From the NCBI RefSeq assembly GCF_041687215.1, contig NZ_JAWLCI010000018.1:1-64000 (forward strand): a stretch of 64,000 nt of DNA, read 5' to 3'. The translations under genes were made by a program, and so were the position numbers. The notes under the pieces are model-generated. The model worked only from the letters and a program-made list of their open reading frames with translations. It was not told the DNA's origin and made no database searches. This document shows positions 9,756-18,552 of the stretch, one piece after another. Each line of letters starts with the position of its first letter. Within the stretch, counting starts at the first letter, position 1. Source of the stretch: Mariniphaga sp041687215 (GTDB lineage: Bacteria > Bacteroidota > Bacteroidia > Bacteroidales > Prolixibacteraceae).

Positions 9756-10208
9756 ATGAGAATTAACGGAATCCTCTTTTTACTGCTGGCATTTTTACTC
9801 AGTGCCTGCGCCGGACGTAATCAAAACTCCCAACAGCAAACACAAACTCAAGCTCCGGCAGGCACAGAAAAATCTGCTGAAATGGCCAATCATCCAGGCA
9901 AAAAGGTTTACGATTCGGTTTGCCTGGCCTGCCACATGGCCGACGGATCTGGAGTTCCGGGAATGCACCCGCCTCTTATTCAAACCGATTGGGTTAACGG
10001 TGACAAGGAAAGGTTGATTGAACTTACGCTCAATGGCATGAGTGGCAAAATTGAAGTGAACGGTGAAACTTACAACAGCATTATGCCGCCACACTCCCAC
10101 CTCAACGACAAACAAATTGCTGATGTACTGACTTATATCAGGCAGAGTTTTGGCAACAACGCCAGCGAAGTGACGGTGGAGGAAGTGCAAAAAGTCAGAA
10201 ATAAATAG
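9756..10208 (+). CDS. c-type cytochrome, lipoprotein
   Basis: The 150-residue protein has a lipobox LSAC (Cys about residue 19), a Gln/Thr-rich linker and a class I cytochrome c domain. Heme attachment is at CLACH and the probable Met axial ligand is in IMPPHSHL, followed by a C-terminal helix (IADVLTYIRQSFG). It is in an operon with the sugar dehydrogenase and most likely carries its electrons to the respiratory chain. It ends 4 bp from the convergent OmpA-family gene. Confidence 0.93.
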   Translation: MRINGILFLLLAFLLSACAGRNQNSQQQTQTQAPAGTEKSAEMANHPGKKVYDSVCLACHMADGSGVPGMHPPLIQTDWVNGDKERLIELTLNGMSGKIEVNGETYNSIMPPHSHLNDKQIADVLTYIRQSFGNNASEVTVEEVQKVRNK

Positions 10209-10212
10209 AAAA

Positions 10213-12153
10213 CTAATTGTTTAATATTTTAATGGTTGTACGCCGGTTCATCTGGCGGCCTTCGGGCGTGTCGTTTTCGGAAACCGGGCGGTTTTCGCCA
10301 AAGCCTGCCCAGGTGAGCCGGTTTTTATTAATTTGATTTGAAACCAGGTATTCAACCACCGACCGGGCACGTTTTTCGGAAAGCATCAGATTCTTGTCGG
10401 CCAGGCCGGTATCATCGGTGTGCCCCTGAACTTCAACCTTTAGCGTTGGATTTTCTTCTAAAAAAACCACCAGTTTTTGCAATTCCGGTTCCGATTCAGG
10501 TAAAATCCTGAAAGAATCAGTTTCAAAATAAATATTGTGCAAATTCATTTCGGCGCCTTCCTTAATCGGCGTCAGTGCAATTTCAAGTTCATAAGGATTG
10601 TAAAATTGGCGGGAATTTCTCAAATCGAAGGTATTGGAATAAAAAAGATAGCCTTCTTTTGCAACCGAAAAGGAGTAATTGTTTCCGGAAGGAAGGCAAA
10701 GCAGCAATTCGCCACTTGTATTTGTATTTTCAATTCGTGTTTCTGTTGTAATACCACCCAGGTTTACCAGTGCCACCTCAGCTTCCAAAGGTTTCCCGTT
10801 TTCAACATCAACAACAGTAGCTTTTACATACGTGGCAGGATGTGGCCTGACAGATTCATCCAATTCAAAAGAATAGATATCGAGCCCGGTGAGACTGTCG
10901 CGGGCCGAAGAGAAAAATGCGGTGAGGCCGTCGGCGCTGATATGCAGTCCCTGCTCATCGTTCACCGTATTTATCGGATAACCAAGATTCCGGGGAAAAG
11001 AAAAAACTGAGTCGCCCAGAATATCCGACACAAAAAGGTCGAACCCTCCCAATCCAACATGGTAATCGGAAGCAAAATAAAAGTTCTTATTTCCCGCATG
11101 AACAAACGGTGAAGTTTCGTTACCGGGAGTATTTATGCTGTCGCCAAGGTTTACCGGAGTTCCCCATTTTATCCGGCCATTCGGTTCAATTTCCAGTAGT
11201 TCGGCCCGCCAAATATCTTTTTCCCCTTTTCCTCCCGGCCTGTTGCCCGAAAAATACAGAAACCTTCCGTCGGAAGAAATGGATGGTTGTGCCTCCCAAC
11301 TTGAAGTATTTAAGGGTTTTCCTGCATTTTGCGCTTTACTCCAGCGTCCGTCTTTGCGGATAGAGTAATAAATGTCGCAGCTTCCCATACCACCTGGCCG
11401 GTTGCAGGCAGTAAAGAGCAACAAATTCCCGTCAGCCGAAAGCGTTTGCGCTCCTTCATTTTCAGCCGTGTTAATTTCATCCATTGGAATTGCTTTTTGC
11501 CAGGTATTGCTGAAAAATTCGGAAGTATAAAAATCCTCTTGCGGTTGATACCCCGGCTTTTTAATTAACCGCGTAAATACAAGTTTTTGCTGATCGATAC
11601 TCAGGCTGGGCCAGTATTCATCTGAAGGGCTGTTTATAGTAACAGGAAGTCTGTCCGGCTGAAAATCAACGGGATTTTTAATGGCTTCAACAGCATAAAC
11701 ACAACTTTTAATTTTTTGCTCCGCCTCCTTTCTGCGTTCTGCACTAATATTTTCATTTTTTATATAATTCTGAAAATACGACAAAGCCTCAGCATAATTT
11801 TCCAAAGACATTAATGCCAACCCGAGGCGCCAGGTAACAAGGGGTAAATTAGTTTTTTCAATGGCTTTTTTTAAATGAAAAACCTCATCGGTAGTATTTT
11901 TTGTTTCATGAAAAATATCTGCCAATAACAACCTGGCATCCAAAAATGTGGAATCACGTTCCAAAATTTGGTTGCAGCGATTAATTGCCTGGGAATATTC
12001 CTGCCGGGAAACCATCTGCCGGGCTTCGTCAAACCACTTTTGCACTCTTCGGTTTGGCTGAGCTGCAAGTTTACCAGCAAAAAGCAATAAAATAAGCAGG
12101 ACCAATCCTCTCTTCAACAGGTATTTTGCTTTTAATCTGAACTTGAAAATCAT
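10213..12153 (-). CDS. OmpA-family protein with TPR and PD40 repeats
   Basis: From the ATG at 12153 the product has 646 residues with a signal peptide ending KLAAQ; ATGs at 12174 and 12195 are alternative starts. Order: signal peptide, a TPR region (about residues 25-150), WD40-like PD40 propeller blades (SADGNLLLFTAC, SSDGRFLYFSGNRPGG, SADGLTAFFSSARD), a carboxypeptidase-like beta domain, and a C-terminal OmpA domain that binds peptidoglycan (GHTDDTG...SEKRARSVVEYL...GFGENRP). This architecture is typical of Bacteroidota outer-membrane proteins and related to PorE/T9SS-associated OmpA proteins, but a role in secretion is not shown here. Confidence 0.9.
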   Translation of the reverse strand: MIFKFRLKAKYLLKRGLVLLILLLFAGKLAAQPNRRVQKWFDEARQMVSRQEYSQAINRCNQILERDSTFLDARLLLADIFHETKNTTDEVFHLKKAIEKTNLPLVTWRLGLALMSLENYAEALSYFQNYIKNENISAERRKEAEQKIKSCVYAVEAIKNPVDFQPDRLPVTINSPSDEYWPSLSIDQQKLVFTRLIKKPGYQPQEDFYTSEFFSNTWQKAIPMDEINTAENEGAQTLSADGNLLLFTACNRPGGMGSCDIYYSIRKDGRWSKAQNAGKPLNTSSWEAQPSISSDGRFLYFSGNRPGGKGEKDIWRAELLEIEPNGRIKWGTPVNLGDSINTPGNETSPFVHAGNKNFYFASDYHVGLGGFDLFVSDILGDSVFSFPRNLGYPINTVNDEQGLHISADGLTAFFSSARDSLTGLDIYSFELDESVRPHPATYVKATVVDVENGKPLEAEVALVNLGGITTETRIENTNTSGELLLCLPSGNNYSFSVAKEGYLFYSNTFDLRNSRQFYNPYELEIALTPIKEGAEMNLHNIYFETDSFRILPESEPELQKLVVFLEENPTLKVEVQGHTDDTGLADKNLMLSEKRARSVVEYLVSNQINKNRLTWAGFGENRPVSENDTPEGRQMNRRTTIKILNN

Positions 12154-12302
12154 GTTTTTTGTAAAAATATTCATCAGTTTTAAAAAACAATTCAAAAATG
12201 AATTTTATTTGTTTTTTTGTATTTGTATTTTTTCTTATTTTGGCTCTGTAATTTTAAAACTTTTTGAGATAAAATGATTTTTTTTTGAATGAACTTTAAA
12301 AA

Positions 12303-12491
12303 ATGAAACGGAAAGTAAACAAAAAAAATTTCGCCGAAGCTGACAACTTTGAGCGGAAACAAAAAAAACACCTGGGCAAAAGAGACAAAAGCTCAAAACG
12401 AAGACTTACCATTTATGACGAATTTGAAGATGAAGACCTGGACGATTACTCTTCAAACTATGAAGACTTCGACGAAGAAGATGACGTTTAA
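12303..12491 (+). CDS. Small bipolar-charge hypothetical protein
   Basis: This 62-residue protein is strongly basic in its first half (MKRKVNKKNF...KRDKSSKRR) and strongly acidic in its second half (DEFEDEDLDD...DFDEEDDV). It has no signal peptide or membrane segment. The composition suggests a nucleic-acid or ribosome-associated small protein, but no family is recognised. It is divergent from the OmpA-family gene across an AT-rich promoter region. Confidence 0.6.
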   Translation: MKRKVNKKNFAEADNFERKQKKHLGKRDKSSKRRLTIYDEFEDEDLDDYSSNYEDFDEEDDV

Positions 12492-12564
12492 CCTTTACAC
12501 TATAAGAAAAAATCCACTGTAAAATAATTTTCATCAATCCCCGCCGGTAATTTGGTTTCATTTT

Positions 12565-13050
12565 TTATTCGGAAAAAAAAGCCTCAGCGCCGGGGTAATT
12601 GTATTTTGCCCGGGCAATTTTTTCAGGAAAACAAAAATAGGTAACTTCCGCTTTGGCGCAAATTTCTCCAGACCCATCCAACAATGTACATTCAATACGA
12701 GCCAGATGTTTTTCTGTTGAAATCAGTCTGGCACGGGTTGTTATTTCACCTTTTGAAATGTAAACCGGTTTGGTATAAACCATATTTAACGCAGTAGTTA
12801 CACCCGAAGTATTTAATGTAACAAAAACCAGCCAGGCAGCCGCTTCATCCATTAAAGTTGCCTGAATTCCTCCATGCAGCACACCTACCCAGCCTTCATA
12901 TTCTTTTTGGGGTTGCCATTTAGCCACCAATTCTTCCTCATCGAGCCAAAACCGGAGGTGCAAACCATGTTTGTTGGCCGGAGAACAGCCAAAACAATTG
13001 TAAGCATCGTTTTTCGCTGCACGGGCAAAAGGATTGGTAATTTTCTTCAT
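12565..13050 (-). CDS. PaaI-type hotdog-fold acyl-CoA thioesterase
   Basis: The 161-residue cytoplasmic protein carries the 4HBT/hotdog signature GVLHGGIQATLMDEAAAW, with the Asp/Glu that activates water for thioester hydrolysis. An N-terminal CFGCSPANKHGLHLRF segment is common to this PaaI-like branch. The acyl-CoA substrate is unknown. The gene lies 68 bp downstream of the prohibitin gene on the same strand. Confidence 0.85.
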   Translation of the reverse strand: MKKITNPFARAAKNDAYNCFGCSPANKHGLHLRFWLDEEELVAKWQPQKEYEGWVGVLHGGIQATLMDEAAAWLVFVTLNTSGVTTALNMVYTKPVYISKGEITTRARLISTEKHLARIECTLLDGSGEICAKAEVTYFCFPEKIARAKYNYPGAEAFFSE

Positions 13051-13118
13051 TTTGCAAAAAAATTAAAGAAAAAAGGCCGGCAATATTTACCAGCCTCAAT
13101 TCACTATATTATGGAAAA

Positions 13119-13937
13119 TTAGTTCCCTCCTAAAATCAGCGGTAATCCTTCCTTTCCGCCACCAATAACCACCACTTTAGAATTGGGCGATTCAGCCAGA
13201 CTTATGGTGGCCTCAATACCACGCTGCTTCAAAATCTGATCGGTTAAACTGGCATTTATAATCCGGTTGAAATTTGCAATCCCCTCTGCTTCAATACGCC
13301 GGCGTTCAGCCTCTGATTCTTCTCTTCTCAACCTGTATTCATAGGCAAGAGCCTCCTGCTCCTGTTTCAATTTGCTTTCAATCGCACCTTTTATTTGGTC
13401 GGGAAGGTTGATGGAACGAATGAGCAAAGCCCTCATATCAATAAAATTTTCACCCAGCACCATCCGGGTCTCTTCTTTAATGGCCATTTCAACCTCCGAT
13501 CTTTTGGTTGAATAAATTTCTTCGGCGGTGTAACGACCTGCAACCTGCCGGACCGTTGACCTCACCTCGGGAATTACCAAAACATTAATATAATTTATCC
13601 CGAATTGCTGATATAAATTTCCGATTCTATTGTAGATAGGATTGAACCGAACGGTTATATCTGTACTGATAGACAAACCATTCCTGTCAAGCACATCCAT
13701 CATTTCATCGCGTTGCTGTTCCCTCACGTTAAAAACATACAAGTTGTTCCACGGTGCAATAATATGGAATCCTTCGCCATAAATATTTTCGGTGTCAAGA
13801 CCAGATGTGTAAGGACGGAAAATCACCCCACGCTCACCGGCATCGATAATAAAAAACATTCGACCGCCAAAAAGTAAAAGTACCACCAAAACAGCTACTA
13901 TGGCAATAATGTAAGAAGTCTTAAAATTGAATTTCAT
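13119..13937 (-). CDS. Prohibitin/SPFH-domain membrane protein
   Basis: The 272-residue protein has one N-terminal transmembrane segment (about residues 8-30, ending GGRMFFIID). The Band 7/SPFH domain follows (ERGVIFRP, GEGFHIIAPW, then RSTVRQVAGRYTAEEIYSTKR), and a charged helical region around residues 190-230 (KLKQEQEALAYEYRLRREE) would form a coiled coil. Bacterial prohibitins form membrane-associated rings linked to protease control and membrane microdomains. Confidence 0.92.
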   Translation of the reverse strand: MKFNFKTSYIIAIVAVLVVLLLFGGRMFFIIDAGERGVIFRPYTSGLDTENIYGEGFHIIAPWNNLYVFNVREQQRDEMMDVLDRNGLSISTDITVRFNPIYNRIGNLYQQFGINYINVLVIPEVRSTVRQVAGRYTAEEIYSTKRSEVEMAIKEETRMVLGENFIDMRALLIRSINLPDQIKGAIESKLKQEQEALAYEYRLRREESEAERRRIEAEGIANFNRIINASLTDQILKQRGIEATISLAESPNSKVVVIGGGKEGLPLILGGN

Positions 13938-13958
13938 GGTATTAATATTTAATTTCTA

Positions 13959-13966
13959 CAAATGTA
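13959..13966 (-). promoter_or_regulatory. Candidate -7 promoter box for the prohibitin gene
   Basis: On the minus strand this reads TACATTTG, a perfect TAnnTTTG match, 21 nt before the prohibitin ATG. Confidence 0.45.
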
Positions 13967-14045
13967 ATAAGTTTGCCGGGTCTGGTAAATATTACATGGC
14001 CTTTCTTTATTTCTCAACCATAATATTCATAGCCTGCATAAATGT

Positions 14046-14053
14046 TATATTTG
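14046..14053 (+). promoter_or_regulatory. Candidate -7 promoter box for the amidotransferase-like gene
   Basis: TATATTTG perfectly matches TAnnTTTG and lies 23 nt before the ATG at 14077. It argues that translation starts at 14077 and not at ATGs further upstream in the same frame. Confidence 0.5.
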
Positions 14054-14076
14054 AACCGAAAATTAAAACATTAATT

Positions 14077-15183
14077 ATGAAGAAGCTTATTTTCATAAAT
14101 ATTCTGTTGCTTTTTTCAACAGTTCTTTTCGCACAGAATTTTTTCAGGGAAGATTTTGATACCCGCAAAAAATATATTCTGCTGGCCAACCCAACAGTTA
14201 CCAACATCAAAACAATCGAGTTTCTGGTAAATAAAAAGTTGTTTAAAATAAATCCAAGAAAAATAAATTTTGTGGGTGTTTACCACGAAAATCAGGATTA
14301 CGATTTTACAGAAACCAGCAAGTTTATTGAAAAAAGCGAATTGCATTATTTTAAGTTACATGAAATAAGGGGCGATTTGAACGAAAACCAATTATTTAAA
14401 CAAAATTCAATTTCGAGTGATCTGAAATTCATTTTTCAGAATTCTGTTGGAATTTTCTTTTTTGGAGGGGCAGACATTCCTCCATCAGTTTATGGAGAAA
14501 AAAATTCCCTTTCTGTTGTTACCGAAGCCGAACGTCATTATTTCGAAACCACTTTCCTGTTTCATTTGCTTGGAGGATTTCAAAACGAAAACTACGTTCC
14601 GTTTCTGGAGGAAAATCCGCAATATTTTATCACCGGCTTTTGTCTGGGCATGCAAACCATGAATGTGGCCACCGGCGGAACACTTATTCAGGATATTCCT
14701 TCTGAGATTTACAACGCCACAAATGATGAAACAACTTTACAAACCGAAAAGGAAAACCTGCACCGCAATTACTGGCAAAACCTTTCGGACGACCGGCAAC
14801 TGATGGGCATCAATTTCCATACGATACATTTTACCCAACACCCGTTTTTTACCCGACAAGTGAAAACAGGCAAAAATTCTGCTCCGCTGGTTTGCAGCAG
14901 TCACCACCAGGCCGCCGAAAAGCTGGGTAAAGGATTGGAAGTAACCGCCGTATCGCCCGACGGAAAAATTGTGGAAGGACTTGCCCACATCCATTATCCG
15001 CATGTATTTGCTGTGCAGTTTCACCCCGAGGTGCCCGCCCTGCATGAAAACCAGGAGAAACGAAAGTTTCACCCCGACGACGAACCGCTGACTTACCACG
15101 AAATAATCGGAAAAGTAGGTTCAAAATTTCATAAAAAATACTGGAAGTATATTTCGAAAACACTGAAAAAAGTGAGTAATTAA
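14077..15183 (+). CDS. Class I glutamine amidotransferase-like (peptidase C26) exported hydrolase
   Basis: From the ATG at 14077 the product has 368 residues with a signal peptide (MKKLIFINILLLFSTVLFAQ), so it is exported. The frame is open from 13927, but that extension spoils the signal peptide and contains the promoter box. The core matches gamma-glutamyl-gamma-aminobutyrate hydrolase (C26): an oxyanion-side FFGGADIPPS, the nucleophile elbow GFCLGMQ with Cys, and a late VQFHPEVP with the catalytic His and Glu. An exported C26 enzyme is less usual than the cytoplasmic PuuD form; it may cleave gamma-glutamyl compounds in the periplasm. Confidence 0.85.
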   Translation: MKKLIFINILLLFSTVLFAQNFFREDFDTRKKYILLANPTVTNIKTIEFLVNKKLFKINPRKINFVGVYHENQDYDFTETSKFIEKSELHYFKLHEIRGDLNENQLFKQNSISSDLKFIFQNSVGIFFFGGADIPPSVYGEKNSLSVVTEAERHYFETTFLFHLLGGFQNENYVPFLEENPQYFITGFCLGMQTMNVATGGTLIQDIPSEIYNATNDETTLQTEKENLHRNYWQNLSDDRQLMGINFHTIHFTQHPFFTRQVKTGKNSAPLVCSSHHQAAEKLGKGLEVTAVSPDGKIVEGLAHIHYPHVFAVQFHPEVPALHENQEKRKFHPDDEPLTYHEIIGKVGSKFHKKYWKYISKTLKKVSN

Positions 15184-15211
15184 CCGGGTGGATCGGTTTG
15201 CAGGACGAGCG

Positions 15212-15229
15212 CCCCGATAGCTATCGGGG
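15212..15229. repeat. Perfect 18-bp palindrome
   Basis: CCCCGATAG-CTATCGGGG is an uninterrupted palindrome in the spacer after the amidotransferase-like gene. It could end transcription or be part of a short dispersed repeat. Confidence 0.6.
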
Positions 15230-15319
15230 TTAACCACTCATTTATTGAATATCATTCCATTTTTACATCCCTGCCAACCGAAATATCATGAAGATTGGAA
15301 ACCACAACCGGAAGTAAAA

Positions 15320-15372
15320 CCTGAAACCTGTCACCTGTAACCAGAATCCTGCAACATGCAACCTGCAACTCC
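15320..15372. repeat. Short degenerate direct repeats of an ACCTGnAAC word
   Basis: The word recurs six to seven times with small changes (ACCTGAAAC, ACCTGTCAC, CCTGTAAC, CCTGCAAC, ATGCAAC, ACCTGCAAC) over about 50 bp. It looks like slipped-strand low-complexity sequence; no function is evident. Confidence 0.55.
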
Positions 15373-15379
15373 CTACTCT

Positions 15380-15472
15380 TCAACCTCTTCTTCCGGTTTT
15401 CCAGTATTTAACAATCAGGAATAAAACAGCCACGAGGATTAGTATATAAATGAGCAGTTCAATCTGTTTCAT
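15380..15472 (-). CDS. Possible 30-residue single-pass membrane peptide
   Basis: The frame starts with an ATG at 15472 inside the last 14 bp of the NlpC/P60 gene and encodes MKQIELLIYILILVAVLFLI followed by VKYW and a basic tail ending KTGRRG. One strong transmembrane helix with positive charges at the C-terminal end makes it a plausible translationally coupled small membrane protein. There is no ribosome binding site and no known family. Confidence 0.35.
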   Translation of the reverse strand: MKQIELLIYILILVAVLFLIVKYWKTGRRG

Positions 15473-16259
15473 CGGAATCGATTATTTTCTTCATTACACG
15501 CATTTTGTGGGTATAACGTTTCAAATCCACGTTAAAAATTCCAAACTGATCGACATTGTCGATACGCACTTTGCCCGAAGCATGAATAATTTTGTTGCGT
15601 TTCCAAATGATGCCCACGTGCACAATGTTTCCTTCTTCATCGTCGAAAAAAGCCAGGTCGCCGGGTTTGGCCTCATCCACAAAACTCAGGGCAGTTCCCA
15701 TTTTCACCTGCTGGCTGGCATCGCGCGGAATAGGCAGGCCAATCATTTTGTAAATGACCTGGGTAAACCCGCTGCAGTCGATGCCAAACGGTGAACGCCC
15801 GCCCCACAAATAGGGTGCGTTAAAATATTTCAGCGCCTGAGTAATGAGAACATTCCGGGTATTTTTTCGGTTTCCGTAAAAAACTTCGCCCGGGGCTTTA
15901 TATTTTTCGTTGGCAATGGAAAACTCCTTCAGGTAAGGACGCCACACGGGAAGTGTGCTTCCGGCCACCAATGTAAGATTTTGCTCGTTGTTTACGGGAA
16001 CAATGCTAATAATATCGCCGGTAACGGCAAAAGCTCTTTTTTCGAGCCGGTTAAATGTGCGTGCATTCAACGGGGTAATCATTTTACTGTCAATCCAGCC
16101 TTCGTAACCATCCCAGGCCAATCTAACATGGCTCCAGCCAACCATCTCCTCAAAAATTTCGAAATGTTCACCAAAAAGCACCTGGGTTACCATTTCACTT
16201 TTTTCAGAAGGCTCTTTTCTGACAGGAATAAGGCTTAAACCGGAAATACCGTAATCCAT
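15459..16259 (-). CDS. NlpC/P60 (C40) cell-wall peptidase with SH3 domains
   Basis: The 266-residue protein begins with two bacterial SH3-like segments (about residues 1-120: SLIPVRKEPSEKSE, then HVRLAWDGYEGWID). The C-terminal papain-like NlpC/P60 domain shows the Cys in DCSGF, the His in HVGI and a polar residue in IIHASG. Such enzymes cut gamma-D-Glu-diamino acid bonds in peptidoglycan stem peptides. No clear signal peptide is seen from this start, so it may recycle cytoplasmic muropeptides. Confidence 0.9.
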   Translation of the reverse strand: MDYGISGLSLIPVRKEPSEKSEMVTQVLFGEHFEIFEEMVGWSHVRLAWDGYEGWIDSKMITPLNARTFNRLEKRAFAVTGDIISIVPVNNEQNLTLVAGSTLPVWRPYLKEFSIANEKYKAPGEVFYGNRKNTRNVLITQALKYFNAPYLWGGRSPFGIDCSGFTQVIYKMIGLPIPRDASQQVKMGTALSFVDEAKPGDLAFFDDEEGNIVHVGIIWKRNKIIHASGKVRIDNVDQFGIFNVDLKRYTHKMRVMKKIIDSDETD

Positions 16260-16432
16260 CCAAATATTTTCTTAATTTTATTACGTAAAAACGAAACTGC
16301 GCGTTGTTTGCGCCATTCAACACAAATCTATAAAAAAAACAGTGCGTGTTGAAGCGGATGAATTTTTATTTATGATTTTTGTAAACGATAACCGGTGAAT
16401 AAAAAATTCCGGAGAAATAAAAAAGAAAAACG

Positions 16433-18529
16433 ATGAGTAAATTTTTGACCAACCTGAAAAATTACACACAAGTCTTTTACTGGTTTTTTGCCTTTATGTT
16501 AACCGCTGTGTTGCTTTTTCTTATTATGCCCGGCGAGCAAAAATTTAAATATGAATACCAGAAAGGTTTTCCGTGGAGCCACGAAAACCTGGTGGCGCCT
16601 TTCGATTTTGCCATTTTAAAAACTGAAGGTGAAGTGGAACTGGAAAAAGAAGAATTGCTGGGTTCAGTTATCCCCTATTTCACATTCGACACTACCCTTG
16701 CAGCCGCTAAAATAAACCAGTTAAAAACTGATTTGCAAATGCTTGCAGATTCATCTCAAAACATAAATCAAAAAATACTTTCTACCGTTGAAAATGAACT
16801 GCGTAACATTTATGCTGTTGGCATTCTTCCCCGAACCGCCGACACTTACAGCGAACTTTCGGGAAAAACTGAACTGAGAAAAAGAACCGGAAATGTGGTT
16901 ACCAGAATTCAAACCGAAAAAATATACTCCGAAAAAACTGCTTATAACGATTTCAACAGTAAAATAAGGGAAATGGCCCGGAAACAGCCGGTGCAGGCTG
17001 GTTTTCTTTTAAACCTTCAACCGGAAAAATACATTGTTGCCAACCTGAATTACGATGAAAACACCACACAAAAAGAACGGGAAGAAATTACGCGGAGCAT
17101 TTCAACCACCCGCGGAATGGTTGAAACCGGCGAACGGATAATATTGCAGGGCGAAATTGTAAACGATGAAAAATTTCAGATGCTGGAATCGCTGAAAGCC
17201 AGCTACGAATCGGAACGGGGCGAAGGAATTAACCGGTACATGATTTCCATTGGAAAAGGAACACTGATTGTAGTTTTTATGGTATTGCTTTTTACCTTTT
17301 TATACATTTACCGGTATGATATTTTAAGCCAGTTCAGAAAACTCTCCTTTTTGCTGCTGTTTTTAGTTAGCGTGGTTTTTCTCACCCTGTTTATTAACTC
17401 GTTTCCCAACCTGCATATTTACCTGGTTCCGTTTGCCATTTTTCCTATTGTGGTGCGCACTTTTTTCGATTCGCGCACGGCTATTTTCACCCTGTTAATT
17501 GCCACAATTCTTACTGGGTTTTATGCGCCGAATAACTATGAATTTGTATTGCTTCAGATAACAGCCGGTGTTGTTGCCGTTTTCAGCCTGAATAAAATGC
17601 ACCGCCGCGGGCACCTGATTATGGCTGCCATTTGGGTTTTCCTGACCTACTCGCTGGTTTACATCTCACTGGAATTGATTTATGAAGGAACTTTCCTTTC
17701 CATCGATTATAAAACTATGCGCTGGTTTGCTTTGAGTAGTGTATTAATTCTGCTGGTTTATCCGCTGGTTTTTATTTTCGAAAAAATATTCGGATTTGTT
17801 TCAGATGTAACCCTTATTGAATTGTCGGACACCAACCAGCCCGTGTTGCGCACACTGGCCGAAAAAGCTCCCGGTACGTTTCAGCACTCGATGCAAATTG
17901 CCAACCTGGCCGAGGAAATTATTCTGAAAATAGGCGGGAACCCGTTTTTGGTACGTGCAGGTTCGCTTTATCATGACATTGGCAAAATTGCCAGGCCCGA
18001 ATTTTTTATCGAAAACCAGGCCATGGGAATTAATCCGCACGATACAATGAACCATTTAAAAAGCGCCGAAATAATAATCGACCATGTAATAAACGGCGTT
18101 AAAATGGCCCGCAGGCACAAGCTGCCTGAAGCGTTGATTGAATTTATAGCCACACACCACGGAACAACCAAAGCACAATATTTTTACCTGAAACACCAGG
18201 AAGAAAATCCAAAAGAAAAAGTGGATGAAAATTCATTCATTTATCCCGGACCACTGCCACGCTCAAAGGAAGCCGCGGTTGTAATGATTATTGACGGAAT
18301 AGAAGCAGCATCGCGCAGTCTGAAGGAAAAAACAATGGAAAATCTGAAAGAACTAATTAACAAAATGGTCGATCAGAAAATCCGCGACCGGCAACTGGAA
18401 CAATCAGAATTAACTTTCCGGGATATTACAATCATAAAAGAAACGTTATTAAATAAGTTGATTAATATTTACCATGTTCGGATTGAATATCCGAAAGAAA
18501 AGGAAACTCAATCAACCGAAAAAGATTAA
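16433..18529 (+). CDS. 7TM-HD family phosphohydrolase (PgpH/YqfF type)
   Basis: The 698-residue membrane protein has an N-terminal transmembrane helix (about residues 15-33), a large extracytoplasmic 7TMR-HDED domain (to about residue 275), seven packed transmembrane helices (about 280-460) and a cytoplasmic HD domain. The HD motif is LYHDIGKIARPEFF, with ATHHGTTKAQYF downstream. Characterised relatives (PgpH) hydrolyse the second messenger c-di-AMP; that activity is inferred here. The downstream S41 protease gene starts 23 bp later and may be co-transcribed. Confidence 0.92.
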   Translation: MSKFLTNLKNYTQVFYWFFAFMLTAVLLFLIMPGEQKFKYEYQKGFPWSHENLVAPFDFAILKTEGEVELEKEELLGSVIPYFTFDTTLAAAKINQLKTDLQMLADSSQNINQKILSTVENELRNIYAVGILPRTADTYSELSGKTELRKRTGNVVTRIQTEKIYSEKTAYNDFNSKIREMARKQPVQAGFLLNLQPEKYIVANLNYDENTTQKEREEITRSISTTRGMVETGERIILQGEIVNDEKFQMLESLKASYESERGEGINRYMISIGKGTLIVVFMVLLFTFLYIYRYDILSQFRKLSFLLLFLVSVVFLTLFINSFPNLHIYLVPFAIFPIVVRTFFDSRTAIFTLLIATILTGFYAPNNYEFVLLQITAGVVAVFSLNKMHRRGHLIMAAIWVFLTYSLVYISLELIYEGTFLSIDYKTMRWFALSSVLILLVYPLVFIFEKIFGFVSDVTLIELSDTNQPVLRTLAEKAPGTFQHSMQIANLAEEIILKIGGNPFLVRAGSLYHDIGKIARPEFFIENQAMGINPHDTMNHLKSAEIIIDHVINGVKMARRHKLPEALIEFIATHHGTTKAQYFYLKHQEENPKEKVDENSFIYPGPLPRSKEAAVVMIIDGIEAASRSLKEKTMENLKELINKMVDQKIRDRQLEQSELTFRDITIIKETLLNKLINIYHVRIEYPKEKETQSTEKD

Positions 18530-18552
18530 TTTTACATGCTTATTTAATATCG

